From: Alviniconcha marisindica
Taxonomy: Eukaryota; Mollusca; Gastropoda; Provannidae
Reading direction: 5' to 3'
DNA length: 64,000 bases
Assembly (NCBI GenBank): GCA_018857735.1
Contig: JABMCL010001460.1
Location: 252,501 to 316,500 of the forward strand
Of this stretch, positions 24,901-42,500 are shown in pieces (positions within the stretch are counted from its first letter, which is position 1; each line of letters begins with the position of its first letter). A program made the translations under genes and the position numbers. The notes below the pieces were generated by a model, which was given only the letters and a program-made list of their open reading frames with translations, was not told the origin of the DNA and did no database searches.

Positions 24901-25741
24901 TCAGTGTTGTAAATTATTGCTTCGTTTGACGTCCATTTAAAAAGAAAAAAAATGAAAAGAAAAAAAGGATTAAAAACGTAGGACGGTGGCATAAAATCCA
25001 GGATTAACAGTTGTTTACCACAGGGTCTCATTCATCCAATAAAAAACATTTATGCATATGTTACCCGTTGTGTTGTCTGCAAGTGTTTCCTTTCGTTGTT
25101 TATGTGCACAGCAAACACACACACAGTTTGTTACGGCGCTTTTGTGTCATGTGACAGCGCACTAAGTTTGACACAGACGTTTGAAGTTGTGTGAATGCTC
25201 TCCACGTTAAAAAAAAAGACAAAGGTTTCACATGCAGAAATAGGGGTCCAACTCCAACTAAGACGGGTCAGCACCGCCGGCAATGTTTCACACATCACGT
25301 GTCGGTGACTTCCACTTGGTTGCTTTGATACTGGTCAGCAAGTCGCCGGTAGTGCTTTGAGGAACAGTGGTTATTGTTGTTTTGGTGGGGTTTTTTAATC
25401 GGCATAAAAAATAGGTGGATTTTTCGTCACTGTCCTAGGATTTAACCAAAAATCGATCTCCATTAAAACCATCAAGCTTTTGTGTTCTTGAACAGTTTGC
25501 AGTATTTACGACTTTCGCTTTCTCCTCACGAAGATGCACATCTTCACGCATGTCTAGATCTAATGCTTACCTGTAAATCAAGCTTCTCTTTTGCTTGGCA
25601 GTGCACAAAAAGCGCTGATGCTGTTACAAGATATGTCTTGGGCGATTTCTGCCAAATACTTTGCACCCATACACGTGTACGGGGGGCAAAGAGTGTACGA
25701 CACTTTCTGCACAAGTTAAACAACGGACCGCACGCAGCCAT
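21948..25741 (-). CDS. DIABLO: DIABLO/Smac-like mitochondrial IAP antagonist
   Basis: Coding exons are 25741-25571, 24608-24477, 23728-23597, 23026-22957 and 22201-21948 (minus strand), giving 252 residues; human DIABLO has 239. All splice sites are GT/AG and phases agree. Exon 1 encodes an Arg/Lys-rich, acid-poor leader fitting a mitochondrial targeting sequence. Exons 2-5 align by eye with the DIABLO helical bundle: TLLSQTAHSLIEAEQKYRE matches the human STFLSQTTYALIEA region, and VLGNKAEEDRVWDVILQGRA matches the [20 protein letters not shown] region. The tail is acidic/lysine-rich coiled coil. In animals the leader is removed and the new N-terminus binds BIR domains of IAPs, promoting apoptosis. 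The residues in the place of human AVPI read A43-L44-F45-V46, which keeps the essential Ala but not the usual Pro/Ala at position 3. Start codon 25741 is the ATG opening the leader. Confidence 0.85.
22432..22610 (+). mobile_element. 5S rRNA-derived SINE, diverged copy
   Basis: Shares GTGGTGCAGAG, GCCANGTTAAG, ATGGATNGGTG and TATGTGNTAGCTTTGC, in order and spacing, with 26968-27145. The GTTAAG and ATGGATTGGTGGCC segments at 22472-22514 correspond to the internal-control-region boxes of 5S rRNA. It lies in DIABLO intron 4. Confidence 0.6.
22786..22813. repeat. Poly-G run in DIABLO intron 4
   Basis: About 28 consecutive G residues. The length is likely to be inaccurate in any assembly. Confidence 0.9.
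23455..23562 (-). pseudogene. Decayed tandem duplicate of DIABLO exon 3
   Basis: On the minus strand this segment repeats most of exon 3 (23728-23597): HLTVLGNKADEDWV, then IILQGMASEERYKKYI in a shifted frame, then a donor-like CAG|GTTTTG at the equivalent place. Relative to the true exon there is a 2-bp insertion in a GTGTG run, so it cannot be read through. The acceptor side has no pyrimidine-rich AG. It lies 34 bp downstream of the true exon in transcription order. I read it as a duplicated exon that decayed; inclusion as a poison exon cannot be ruled out. Confidence 0.75.
23744..23972. repeat. 117-bp tandem duplication in DIABLO intron 2
   Basis: Two adjacent copies (23744-23860 and 23861-23972) of a unit starting AGAAGCAATTTAAGTCTATA differ at a few bases. 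The array starts 16 bp upstream of the exon 3 acceptor, so its first copy sits where the branch point and polypyrimidine tract would be. Confidence 0.85.
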
Positions 25742-26269
25742 TTTGAATTATGCAGTAAAGCTATAAGCTTATCGCATAGTTTCGCTTTTTGGGCCTGTGC
25801 CAATGTCAAACTTTGGTCCATACCCGTATTTTTTGCCGGTCCAGGATTAGAGACACTTACATTAAAAGAATTTTCTTTTTGGTTTAGAAAGGTCGATGTA
25901 TGCTAAACAACATAATTATGTGTGACATTGCAAAAACTTGAAGGGGGGCGCGGCGAGGAATTTAATTTGAAAGTGCATTATTCGCTAGAGAATTTATGAC
26001 GACTAGAATTGCACAGATTCAGTTCAGTCACACCGGTCTTCATCGAAGGACTGTTTAGAGACAAGTTCGTACTTTAATGACAACTCCAGTAACACTTGTG
26101 CATAAACTTCTTAGTCGGCCGGCTTTTATTATTTCACATCAGTTCATCGGAGGGCGGGGGGACTCAAAAAGAGAGTGAGAGAGGGTGTGCATGTGTGTGT
26201 AGTTACCAGGAAAAAACAAGTGAACCGTCTTGCCTGGGGATGAGATCCTTTTTATATATATGGACCTGT

Positions 26270-26520
26270 GGTCTAGCCGAACTCTCTTTACCAGTCACTG
26301 ACGCTGTCAGGCGTTCGTATCCACTCTTCTTTTCAATCAAAACTGAAAAACCATCTCTTTTGCATACTGAGCTCCCAATTTTCTTCTCATTGTACCAGAC
26401 CATCACCAGTAATGCATGTATTTGTAATTAATGTATTTTTAGTGTGTGTATGTGTGATGAAATGAACATAACCGTATGTCTTTGTAAGCGCTCTGGGCTC
26501 TTACAAGATGAGATGAGAGA
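26270..26520 (+). mobile_element. 3' remnant of a non-LTR retrotransposon
   Basis: The frame starting at 26310 reads GVRIHSSFQSKLKNHLF, matching the (S)FKSxLKTHLF ending common to reverse transcriptases of CR1/L2-type elements. It is followed by a TAAGCGCTCTGGGC tail typical of their 3' ends. The upstream coding region is missing, as expected of 5' truncation. The clade assignment is from memory of the motif only. Confidence 0.55.
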
Positions 26521-26967
26521 AAGCAACAACAACAAAAAGGGAAAAGCCATATGATGTGCAACAGATTAAAAAAATTCAAGCGTATGACACAACCAGTCGA
26601 ATAAATGTAACACACAAATTCATCACGATAAGATCTTTTATTTAATGCATCCCATTTTTGTCTGGGACAGTACATGAACCAATGCACAAAATTGTACACT
26701 GTGCCCCAGTAACCTGTACCCCTCAAAACACACAACTACAAAACATGAAAGATATTCATTTGTCTGCTGGTACTATAAGAATAAAACAAAATCCAAGGAC
26801 TATCATCTCAACCACCACTTGCACACAGGGTCCAACATCAGAAGCAGAAGCAGGGGTCCCTGTATTTCAGGACTGACGGCTGAACACACTGTGCCTAATC
26901 CACTGTGCTCTAGAATTTTTTTAAGCAGAAAGTGGCCATCAGACACACTGCTTGAGAGGAAACTATG

Positions 26968-27145
26968 TAGTGTTGGTGGTGCAGAGAGACCATTTATTCT
27001 TGAAGGCCAAGTTAAGCATGACTGAGAGTGGACACTGCATGGATGGGTGACCTTTATGTGCTAGGCTTTGCAGACACCCCAATATGTCTCCAGACTCAAA
27101 TTCTGTGCAGACCCTACAAGAGTCCTTCAGATGAAGAAGACCCAG
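26968..27145 (+). mobile_element. 5S rRNA-derived SINE (SINE3 type)
   Basis: GGCCAAGTTAAGCATGACTG followed about 20 bp later by GCATGGATGGGTGACC (27005-27052) reproduces the A-box and C-box region of 5S rRNA with its spacing. TATGTGCTAGGCTTTG then resembles the 5S 3' end. Non-5S sequence follows and is shared with the copy at 22432-22610. It is not an intact 5S gene because the 5' third is absent. Confidence 0.7.
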
Positions 27146-30100
27146 GCAAAAAGAAAGGAACAGTGTATGCTGGAGAAAGAAGAAACGTAGCAGAAGTACA
27201 TAAATAATTGGTTTTTAATGCCCAGTCATCTCTGTCCACAGCTGATACAAGGGCAAGGGGCAGAACAGGGGGACCGGATAAATTGAAACCGTCTCTCTCC
27301 ACTGAGGAATTCCTAGCCTACTAGAAACAGCACAAACCATGGCTTAGTATGCTTGATGCTGCTTCTGGTATTGCCATGTTGATACAGTCTCCTTTCACGC
27401 TGATGCAGCAGAACAAGTAACATTTACTCTGCTGAAGAAACAAACATGAGAAATTGCACGTCACCTTTACACAGAAGTGTTCCAAAAATGGAAGAAAAGA
27501 AATTGATGTACGCAGACATGCCAAAATAAACATTTACAGTTTAAATATTTTAAAACACACACACACATTCTCTCGTTTGCTCTCTCTCTCTTCAAGTGAA
27601 CATATATAAACAAGCAACTCATTTCATACACACAGACAAGCAACCCCTATTAAATGCACACACATTCCACCAATAGCTCACACGTGTGGTCAGTCGAAGT
27701 TATGATTAAGAAAAAAGACACCTGAATACACTTTCCTTACAATGGCAAAGGCATACAACAAGAACAAATGCTGAATCGAGTCAAAACAGGGAAATTAAAT
27801 TATTCTTTCCTGTGATCATGACAATGGGCCAAGGCCAATGAAACTGGGTTGATCATGTATGTAAAGCTTAATGGATCTTATCATCAAGCAAAGTTTCGCA
27901 CATGTTGTCTAAAGAGGATCTAAGAAAACACCAACATAAAGGTCCATGCCAAAAATGCATTAGTTATCTCCCTTATGTATCTATCCCTTGTATGTATCTG
28001 ACCATGGCAAAGCTATTTCAAGCATTACGCTCATGACCATGCTTGTATATTAAAGTCTTACCCTCAGATACACTTCAAAGTTCAAAACAGCAATCAGCCC
28101 ATGATCTTGTCAGTGTGTCATGTAACAAGGTTAGACTGATTTTTTTTTAAACAAAAAACTTTCTGACAAAATACAATTTGCAATTTTACCTTTCCGATAT
28201 CACTGTGACTTCACTATTCAAGGTCAAGGCTAGGCATGTATAGAAGTGTCTAGCAGAGTGGACAATGTCATCTGGCCAAATCTGCATGATTCCACACAGT
28301 CTCCAAAAAAGAGCCAACGCTAAGCTTTTTGCTACAGATGGACAAGTTAGTAATGGGCGACACTGCTGCAGACTGCCTTGCTTGATGGTGCTGGGTACAT
28401 CTGGGGCTTTAACAAAGCTCAGGTCAGCTGTAAATCATCTCCCCTACACCACCAAGGTGACGCTGGGTATATCTGAGCAGTGCAATGCTCAAGCTTTCAG
28501 GGCCCAGCAGCTGTGTGAAAGTCAAGGTGGTCGTCCTGGGTTCCCTGTTCCTAATAGTCTGTAAGGTCTCTGTAAATGTAAAGCAGTGCTGAACTCAAAC
28601 ACTCAAGCCAGCAAAGTCAATCACTGGATTTTAAAGCCCGGTTGACCACACAGGGTCACCTCAGGAACAGATGGACAAACATCTTCTTGACCAAAGACCC
28701 ATAATTACACAGACTCATCACATATTATTTCTATCAATTGAGACTGAACCAGCTTGCATACATTACTCGACAACTTTGTGGAAACAACAAATGAATTCAC
28801 AAGAAACAACAGTTCTAAGATACTTTTCAAATCAAAACACTGTGCATGTGCAAATAGTAAACAATTAAAAAAGATGACGACTGCATGTACCTGAACTTGT
28901 GATGTGACATATGTACATGTTTCTGGCTCAGAAATGATGACTAAAAATGTTGTTTCCACACACACACACACTGGAATGAATATCACAATTTAAAAAGAAA
29001 GTGCACACACATGCCCACATACAAAACACACACACTAACAGCCAGAAAAAATAACAAAATTAATAAAGTTATGTTTTTACATCACTCTGCTGGAGATATT
29101 ACTTGGCCTTTTATGAATTGCGTCCATGTTCCTAAACTGTTGATACATACAAATATTCAAATTCACTGTGAATATATAACCACCATTTTTTAATACAGTA
29201 AAACAATAAGCACATGTGTATTTGATTTCAGAGACTAATTTTTAAACAGTGTGACCCAGTGCTAGTGGATAAATGGTCACTGTGCAAACTAAACTGATCT
29301 ACACCATGCCACAGGCACATGACTGAAATCTATTTTTAAGCAGCACTGTAAAATCTGAATAGGCACTGGGAAAAACGATATGTGAAATTAGGGTGTGCAT
29401 CAGCAGAAAAATAGTTTGCATGCACAAAGACCTCTGTGATGTTGCTCTGGTCTGAAAATTTTAGCTAAACATGTATATTTTCAAACTTTAGGTCAACATC
29501 GTGGAGATGTGTTTGTTTGAGATGAAACTGTTTTCTGTTAGCACCCTCTAACGTCACTTTTGCTGAACATAGCATACCAAAATAACACCATTTTGACAGA
29601 AATTATGACAAAGTTAAATCTGTGATAAAGTTACTGATCAGCTTTTTGTCTACTAAAGTGAGATCAAAAAGTGATTAAATGCTCTTCTGTCCACAAAATC
29701 ATCACTGAAATGACAGCAGCCTATAAAATTGCAGTCACTGTATCATTAACACAGCATAAAGAATTATTTTTTAAACTGATAATTCATGAATCAAAAAGTG
29801 GCCAAGTAATTTTAGCACTGTTTGACTGTTGAAACAGACAAACTTTGGGAGCAAAACAAAAACAAAAAATGCTGGAACAGCTGTTTTACATCTCTCAAAG
29901 CCGGCTGTATAGGATGGGTAGAGGTTAACTGTATGCTTAAGTTCAGCATCATCCTTCATCATTATTTCAACAAAAAATGCATGACAAAATGCTGAAAGAT
30001 CATGCAACCAAAATAACAAAACATCTCTTTGTTATAAATACGATGTGGTGGAGAGAGTGATGAAATCTGGCACTTTACAACTTGAAAAAAAAAGACAAAA

Positions 30101-30227
30101 AGACAATGATATTGTATGGAACAAGGTGAAAAATTAAATAATGCTGTGGCCAGTCAATGGTGATTCACTGCTGCATCTTGTCTCCTGCCGTCTACAATTA
30201 TCACTGGAACAACTTCCTCTGCACAGT

Positions 30228-35186
<4,959 letters not shown>

Positions 35187-36519
35187 GACAGTCACAAATT
35201 TCCAGGGCAAACAGCAACAGACGACGTGGAAATCTTGATTCACCAAGCTGTCATAGGTTAGGTAGAGTCAATTGTTTATTTTCGCATTAATCTGTTATAC
35301 CTGTAGTTCATTGTGTAGCATTAGTGACCGTGATCACATCATAAATGTGTTTATCAAGTGTAAGTTTATTTGCAACAACTTCAAATGTCAAAATCAATAT
35401 TCGAAACTATATTCAATATATCTTTTTACACAATTTTAAATGCAATGACAGGAAAGACCAGTAAATGAAGCGAAGATGGAAAAAGTTAGAAAGCAACAGC
35501 AAGAGCAATAAAAAAAATATTAAAAGACAACAACAACAACAAAAAACAGCAACAGTAACAGCAACAATGGCGATAATAATGACAACACAAATGGGGCAAA
35601 AGATTAACATTGATCACCGTCAACACTGAGACAAATTCAGTCGCTCCATTTTGATTTGTTAGTCTAATTAATCAAGGAGTTATTATACTGAACTTTGTTT
35701 TCTTTTTCTTTTTAGAAGTGGTGACATTTCTAGTTGTCCAAATGTGTTTAAGCTGCCATATCATATGATGGTGTACATATCTGCTAGCTCAAGATTTGCA
35801 GCAATGCTCTGCACAGAGCCCAGTCTATGACAGGAAGAAGTAGTCTGCATACAGTACCAACAAAATTTCATGTGGCCAATTTTGGTATAGCCCAGTATGA
35901 GCTTGTTTACTGGCTAAGTATATTAATTATTGGATGCTCCAGGAATGGATACCAAAGATCAAGTCATAATGACATAATATGTATATTTGAAGTGAATGTA
36001 GGCATTCCACTTTCACTTCACACATACACATATTTCATTGACTTATTTCACATCCTCTGAAGTAATAATGTAGTGATATATACAGATTTACTTTGAAAAA
36101 AAAGAAGATAAAAAAACTGCTTTTCAGTAATTTATGCATTCATGTTCATCAATTTGTGTATATTTTATTGTATTTTTACATTATGTATATAGCCTTAAAC
36201 TGAATTTTGAAATTCTTTATAAAGAGACAATAAAAATGTAATATAGTTACACATGTCTGTCTCTACTCATGTATTTATTCACTCTTTTTGTTGTTGTTTT
36301 CTTTGCCTGACTGTTAAATATTACCTATCCTTCCTTTAATAGACATTGCGTTCTCTACTTCTTTGTTTGCTTGCTTGCTTTGATTCCAGGGTTTTTTATT
36401 TTTATTTTTTAAAAGTTCATTTTGGAAAGGGTATTACTTTTTTGTACAAGTTTGAGTACAAAGATTATTGGCTCCCCATGCACTGTTTCTCATCCGGGAG
36501 ATTTAGCAGTGCTGGCGCC
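35187..36519. promoter_or_regulatory. Divergent promoter region, ARL1 / SR gene
   Basis: The start codons of ARL1 (minus) and the SR-protein gene (plus) face away from each other across 1.3 kb. Promoters and 5'UTRs of both should lie here. I see no reliable TATA box or initiator and no GC island. An ACA/GCA-rich microsatellite tract (35520-35590) and AT-rich sequence make up much of it. Confidence 0.4.
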
Positions 36520-39500
36520 ATGTCTCGACGAGAGGGGCAACTGTTTGTCGGAAGATTGAGCAAAACTACTCGCGCTCGAGATTTAGAAGAAATCTTCGAA
36601 CCATATGGAAGACTTAACAGATGTGAAGTGAAATATGGTACGTAAATATTGATTGACAAATAATTAGCGAAGTCACGTTATTGCTGCAGAACCTTCCCCG
36701 TAGGTTGGCTGCCAAACCAAGGAATGATGTACATTGTGCCATTGGCCGTGTCAGTTAAAATTTAAACTAAAACTCTCTCTTCGCTTCCCACTTTCTGTGT
36801 GACATAGCCAAAGTCCAGTGGATGACTACAGGTGGAGTGCACAGGGTCCACACTCCACGTAAATATGCAAGTTGTAACAATCAAAAACTGGGTCAAATTT
36901 AGTAACAATGGCGTCCCACGCCACGAGTCAGCTCCCTTCGAGCTGGAAATCTATTTTGACAATCAATTTTAATTGCAGATTGTACAGCTCTCTCGACAAC
37001 TCGCAGCCCCAAATCATGGGTTACACAAAAGAATGAAATGCATAAAAGGTTGAACAGAGAGAAAAATCACTGACGAGTACAATTACAGATGTGGATACCT
37101 ATCGTCACCCAAAGCGTAATGAAACTTGTACACGGCGTCCTGCGCGCATACAGATACGCGATGCCAAAAATGATCACGCAGACACTGCCAAAGGAGGACA
37201 CACAAAAAGGAGCTATGATTAATCAAAGTACTGTCTGAAGAGATGAGTTTTAAGACCAGTTTTAGTCGTAGGGACATGAGGGAAAGAAATGCGATTGGAA
37301 GCGAAAGGGAGAGAACCCCATACTTGTGCAGCAGAGAAAGGGAAGGCACAGCCACCATGCTGTTGTCTTTTGAAGGTGGGGATGCAAGAAATTGTCATTG
37401 GAAGAAGAGTGCAGAGAACTAGAACAGGTGAAGGCAAAGCTGCACTACTCAAACACATCAGAGTTTGTGTAACTGTGAGGATAAGAGAGGGAACTCCCAT
37501 GACTCGCACTGTGGCCAGGATCTAAATCTCATGCTGGATTTAGAGATGTTTTGTTTATGATCCTGTATCATATGGGAAGCCAGTGCGTTTGTTAGAGAAG
37601 ACGCTTTCTTTGTTTTGCTCCACAAGACTACCCTAAAAGAATGTAGCAGAAAGTTTTATACTTTGATTGGTTTGATTAGTGTCAGCACAGTCTGCCATTG
37701 CCAGCAGGGAATTGCAGTATCTTCAGTCTGTCTTTTTAGTTTTCTGCTTTTAGTGTTTTTGTGGACAGCTGATGAAAACAGTCTTGTAGTTGTAGCCTTT
37801 TTATGTGTGTGTGTGATTTTTGTTTGTTTTGATGTATGATTTACAAACAAAGCAAAAAAATGTCATATGTGATAAGAGATGATTATGCATGCATGGCATT
37901 TTTTGCAAGAATTTATTTGACATTTTAGTAAGTTAAGTTCTTTTAGGGTAGATATGTTGTTTTGCAGATTAAAGTTACTTGTTATTAAACTTGGAAGTAT
38001 GTCCACACTGTGCTGTACAGTTTAATAAATCACCATTACATGTTTGTACACCAGTTCTCTTCTCTCTTTTTTTCAGGGGCTGAAATGGGTAAGACTTTTT
38101 AAAAATTTACTTTGATTAATTTGTTTTTAGTACTTTGGTGTTCAATATTTTTATTTTATTGATTTCTCATTCTCATTTTCTTTTGTAGGTAAAGGGGCAC
38201 TCACTTTTAAATTTAACGTTACAAGATCTGTAAGAGACTTTACTATTGAAAACTGTTTTCTTTAAGAACCTACTACAATACTAGTACCACTGTATTCTAC
38301 TATTAGCTATGCAACAGCCAAAAATTGCTCTATGCCTCTGACTGAGTGAAGTATATCAAATTAAAGGGCTCTTGAAGCTGAATCCATTGCAGTTTATTTC
38401 ACTCAAATCAGATCAGTAGTTCAGGAGATATTCAAATTTTAAGTTCTGAAAATCAGCTCAATTTCGGGACAGTCCTTTACTATGACAATGAAGGATATGA
38501 AGGCAAAAGGGTGGACCTGTGGAAAGCAGCAGTAATAAGGGTTTATGTACATAAAATCTGAATTAAAAGTCATTTGTATTAAAATTGGTGAATTTATATT
38601 TTGGGACATGACGACTCCAAAAACGGTGACAAAAAATGCCTCACAATCCAATTTCAAGAGATAATTAGCATAATGTTATGTAATAACTAATTAAGTATAA
38701 TAATTAACTGATTTGTGCATGTTCACAGGACTTACAGATTTTAAACAAGGAAATTTAGATATACCAATAGTGTACACCACTTCTCAGCATAGAATCTAAC
38801 CCAATTTGATCCCTCATTTGCATAAATTACATAACAAACTCATTACTGTTCCTGGTTGTTTAGATACCACAATTATCCCTGAAACAATCTTCAAAATCTG
38901 CACATGGGGTTTCTTATTTGTGGTAACCTTGTTGAAATTTGCAGCAAGTTTGTACCTGTAGCATTAGCAGATCACTGATGTACAATCTAATCTGCATAAA
39001 TTAGCATAACGAGCATCTATAAAAAAATTCATAAATGGTTTATATGAAGTTACCTGCCACATCTATTAGAATACTGAAATTCAGCTACTGGAGCTTTGCC
39101 ATTGTAGAAAATTGATTGAAATGGTGTCAACCCTGCGAAGTAATTCGGTCCCATTTGCATAAATTAGCATATTAATAAAACATGCAAATTTAATTGTTTC
39201 ATTTTTAACTAGAACTTTCAGATTTTTTGTTTCAATGTTGTATTTTGTGCTGCAATTACCACAGGTAAACAGGATCAATCAATGTCAATTTGTATTCATA
39301 TCATTACCATAAAAAAAAAAGCTCGTTAGGCTAATTTATTTGCAAAAAAAGATACCTATCCACACAATGTCAGCTTTTTGTCCAATTCATCCTCACCAAA
39401 AAGCACAGTCATTCACACAATGATGACAAAAATATTTTTTCCAGTTGTCTTTTATTTTAATGATTCACCAGTTGCCATAAAAAATTAACAAAACTCATGA

Positions 39501-42500
39501 TGACACTGTGGTCTTCTAAGTTCTATATAAATCCATCTGGTCTGCCTGGGTTTGGGCACAGCTGCATCACTCTCACAGAAGGCTCCAGAACCTGCAACCA
39601 CACAATAAAAGGAACATTAAAAAACTGCTAAATCTTTGGAACATTATTTGAAACCAGTTATTAAAGTTAACAATATAAATAACATTAGAAATAAATCAAC
39701 TTAAAAATAAAACTGATCTTTTACTCTACTTGTTTATACTTTTTAATCTTGTTTTATTAATTTATTATTATTATTATTATACATCATGAAAAATGCTGGC
39801 ACCCCCCAAAAAAACTAAACAAAAATAACAGGTTTTCAAAAAAATTCAGTTTAAAAAAAGAAGATAAAAAAACAGAAGACTGAAGAGACAATTAAGTCTA
39901 CAAAGCAACTAAACTAAAAGTGCCATAAGTATTAAATCTGGACAAACAAAAAATCACTAACATAAATTTCAATGGGGGAAAAAGAAGAAGATTTTTTTTA
40001 AAAGTCCAGACCAGTGTAAATCAAAAAAATAGCATTGATTAAATATCTAACACCCCTCGGCTGAAGAAATAGACCTGCCCGTAGTCAAAATCCAGGTCCG
40101 ATAAAAAGCACTCTGGGTGCGGCCATTACTGAGACAGGAGTGACCAGTAGGTGAGGATGGAATGTTCCAAGAACGATCCCCAAAATTTTACAAAATTTAA
40201 CCAAATACCTGACAGAATAAAAAAATCAAACGAATATTCCTCAGGTCAGTGTGTTTAGCTTTAGTTTTAGTACTTTTACTGCACTTAGATGAGAGTTGCT
40301 TTCTATTTTTGGGTCTCCTCCATCTCGCTTGATCTGGAGTCCGACGAACCCACGCGATGCGCAGGCCGAGTTTGAGAGTTTTTTTTGCCACATCGTCATT
40401 GTTTTAAGCCCGCCACCGTCGTATTTTTCAACGAAACCACTAATGTAATGCTCTTGTAGATAAAAGAACACAGAATAAGCCTGTGGGTGAACTTTTTTCC
40501 CAAACGACCAATTTTAACAAAATATTTGAGAAAGAAATTACAGCAACTGTACTTACCGCCATTACGCTGTTTTCATAGACCGCACCAAAAATGTTCACAT
40601 ACCGCACGAAAGAGCGTTCTTTCTTCTGATTGGCTGTAAAGTTTAAGCCTTGTACGTCGTCATTTGCGATGGTACGAGTAGCTTGAAGAGAGCGACCCGA
40701 AACAGTGTCCTCTCGGAAATCGGTCCACGGCGCGAGGCCGGCCGCTCGACCCATAAAATGACGTTTTTTCAAAGATTATACTACTTTCAAAGGCATGAAA
40801 TAAAATAACACACAGTGTAGGCTGTAGAATATTCATTCACTCAAACGATAACAAGCATGCAGGATGAAATATGCAGTTTTAACTGTGCATTTTCGATTTG
40901 AAGTGATGCACCCCCCCGGAATCCAGAGTGTCCCAGGCTAAGCACAGAGGCTGTTGCATAGCTACTACTATGCTAGATAGTAAATGGATTGTCAAAGTAC
41001 TCAATGGAAAAAACTGTTATTGGTTTCAGAAGTGCAAATAGGATAATAATAATTTTGTTTCATTTGGGCACTGTATGCATCAGTTTTTGTTTTGTTTTCT
41101 TTTTTAAGTAGATCTGCTTGTTTAAATCTTGCGTTTCATTTTATTAGCTTGCGTCAGTTATGATGATGGAGAGATTAATTTTGATTTCCAGCGTATGCAT
41201 TTGTGGACTTTGAGGATCGGAGAGATGCTGAGGTGAGATATTGGTTTGTTTGCTCTTATCATTTTGTTTTTCACTGGATCAGGGACTTTGTAGTTTATTT
41301 TTAACCATGCCTTTCAGGTAATGGCCGAAGTTAAGAGAATGTGGACTGGCTTGCTGCAGCCATGGCTTTCTTTGTTGCTGCTGTGGGTCAGATGCAGTTC
41401 AGTGCAGAGGCCAAAATGAGTGTGTGGCATCACTTGGGGGGGAGGGGGGGGGGGGGGAATCGTACATAAAATTAATATATGGAGGAAGGAATCTTTTTCT
41501 TTACCCTGCTTTGGTGTAGCACAAAGATCTGTAATATTTTACTCAGCTGTAAATTTAGAAATAAAATTTGTGCGAAAGTGCCAAGGTCAAGATTTTTATA
41601 TATATTTTTTAGAGGATTTTCTTGGGCTTTTTTTTCTTTCTTTCCAGCTTTACATGAAGTTTCAGAAGACTGAATAAGTGGGGGGGTGTTTTTTTACTGG
41701 CAAGCTGAAGATGCAAAAGGAAGTCATATTTTTCATAACTTTAAGTGATCAGTGTTGGTTTTTTTGTTCAGCCCACAAATGTTTGTCACTCGCAGATTTA
41801 CTGATGACTGTGCTTTTGACTTGTTCTCTTTATCAGTTATGACCATAGTAGTATGCCATGGCGGACTTGCCACTTGCCTTACCATGCCAAAGCACATCTC
41901 AGCTCAACACAAAGCGAGAGTCGAACTGAACCGATCCCCTCAGCAGAGTGCCTGCCTTACCATTCAGCTCCTTGCCGTTGCTATACCATTGAGCCCACGG
42001 GGTCCCCTAGCCAGCGGTTAAGCCATGAGTAGCCGAAATTCCATGCCAGCACCCAGGGTTTTTTCCAAGCAAGCTGTTGCATTTGAGCGAGTCTGTCATC
42101 CTCCTAAGTCCATTGTCGCCCGCACTTTAAAGCCTGACCATGAGAAAGAATGCCTTTGGCAACCCGGACGGGGCCTCGGCTAATGACCCCGCCTGGTGTT
42201 CCGCAAGTGCAGCGATGCCATTGCCAGTCCAATGTCCAATGTCACCCTGACCAGGCTCCGTCATCAGCCAGCCAGGGGGTCATGTGATGGCTCGGCAGCT
42301 TGCCATTGCCTTTGGGCTGAGTAGGTGCTCTCAGTCATCTGTTCATAGTCATTTGTGCACTTTGTACTGTTTTGTGTGTGTGTGTGTATGTGTGGGTTTT
42401 GCTTTGTTTCATGTGTTTCTAAGTTTCTTTTTTTAGAGAGAGAGAAGTGGGTCAGGTAGAATTTTTGTTTTGTTGAAACTTTCCCTGTCGGACAAGTTAC

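Larger units (their letters stand above)
25742..30227. other. Intergenic between DIABLO and ARL1
   Basis: DIABLO's promoter should lie just above 25741. The rest holds a non-LTR retrotransposon remnant (26270-26520), a 5S-derived SINE (26968-27145), short AC/TC tracts and unremarkable AT-rich sequence. Part of 29.5-30.2 kb may be ARL1 3'UTR, but I found no clear AATAAA on the minus strand there. Confidence 0.45.

Noticed and set aside
27005..27052. A genuine 5S rRNA gene
   Set aside because: Only the internal promoter region matches; the 5' third is missing and the tail is shared with a dispersed copy at 22432, so it is a SINE.
41420..41677. Plus-strand frame starting with a Gly run in SR intron 3
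   Set aside because: It begins in a poly-G tract, has no domain and no in-phase splice sites to the flanking SR exons.
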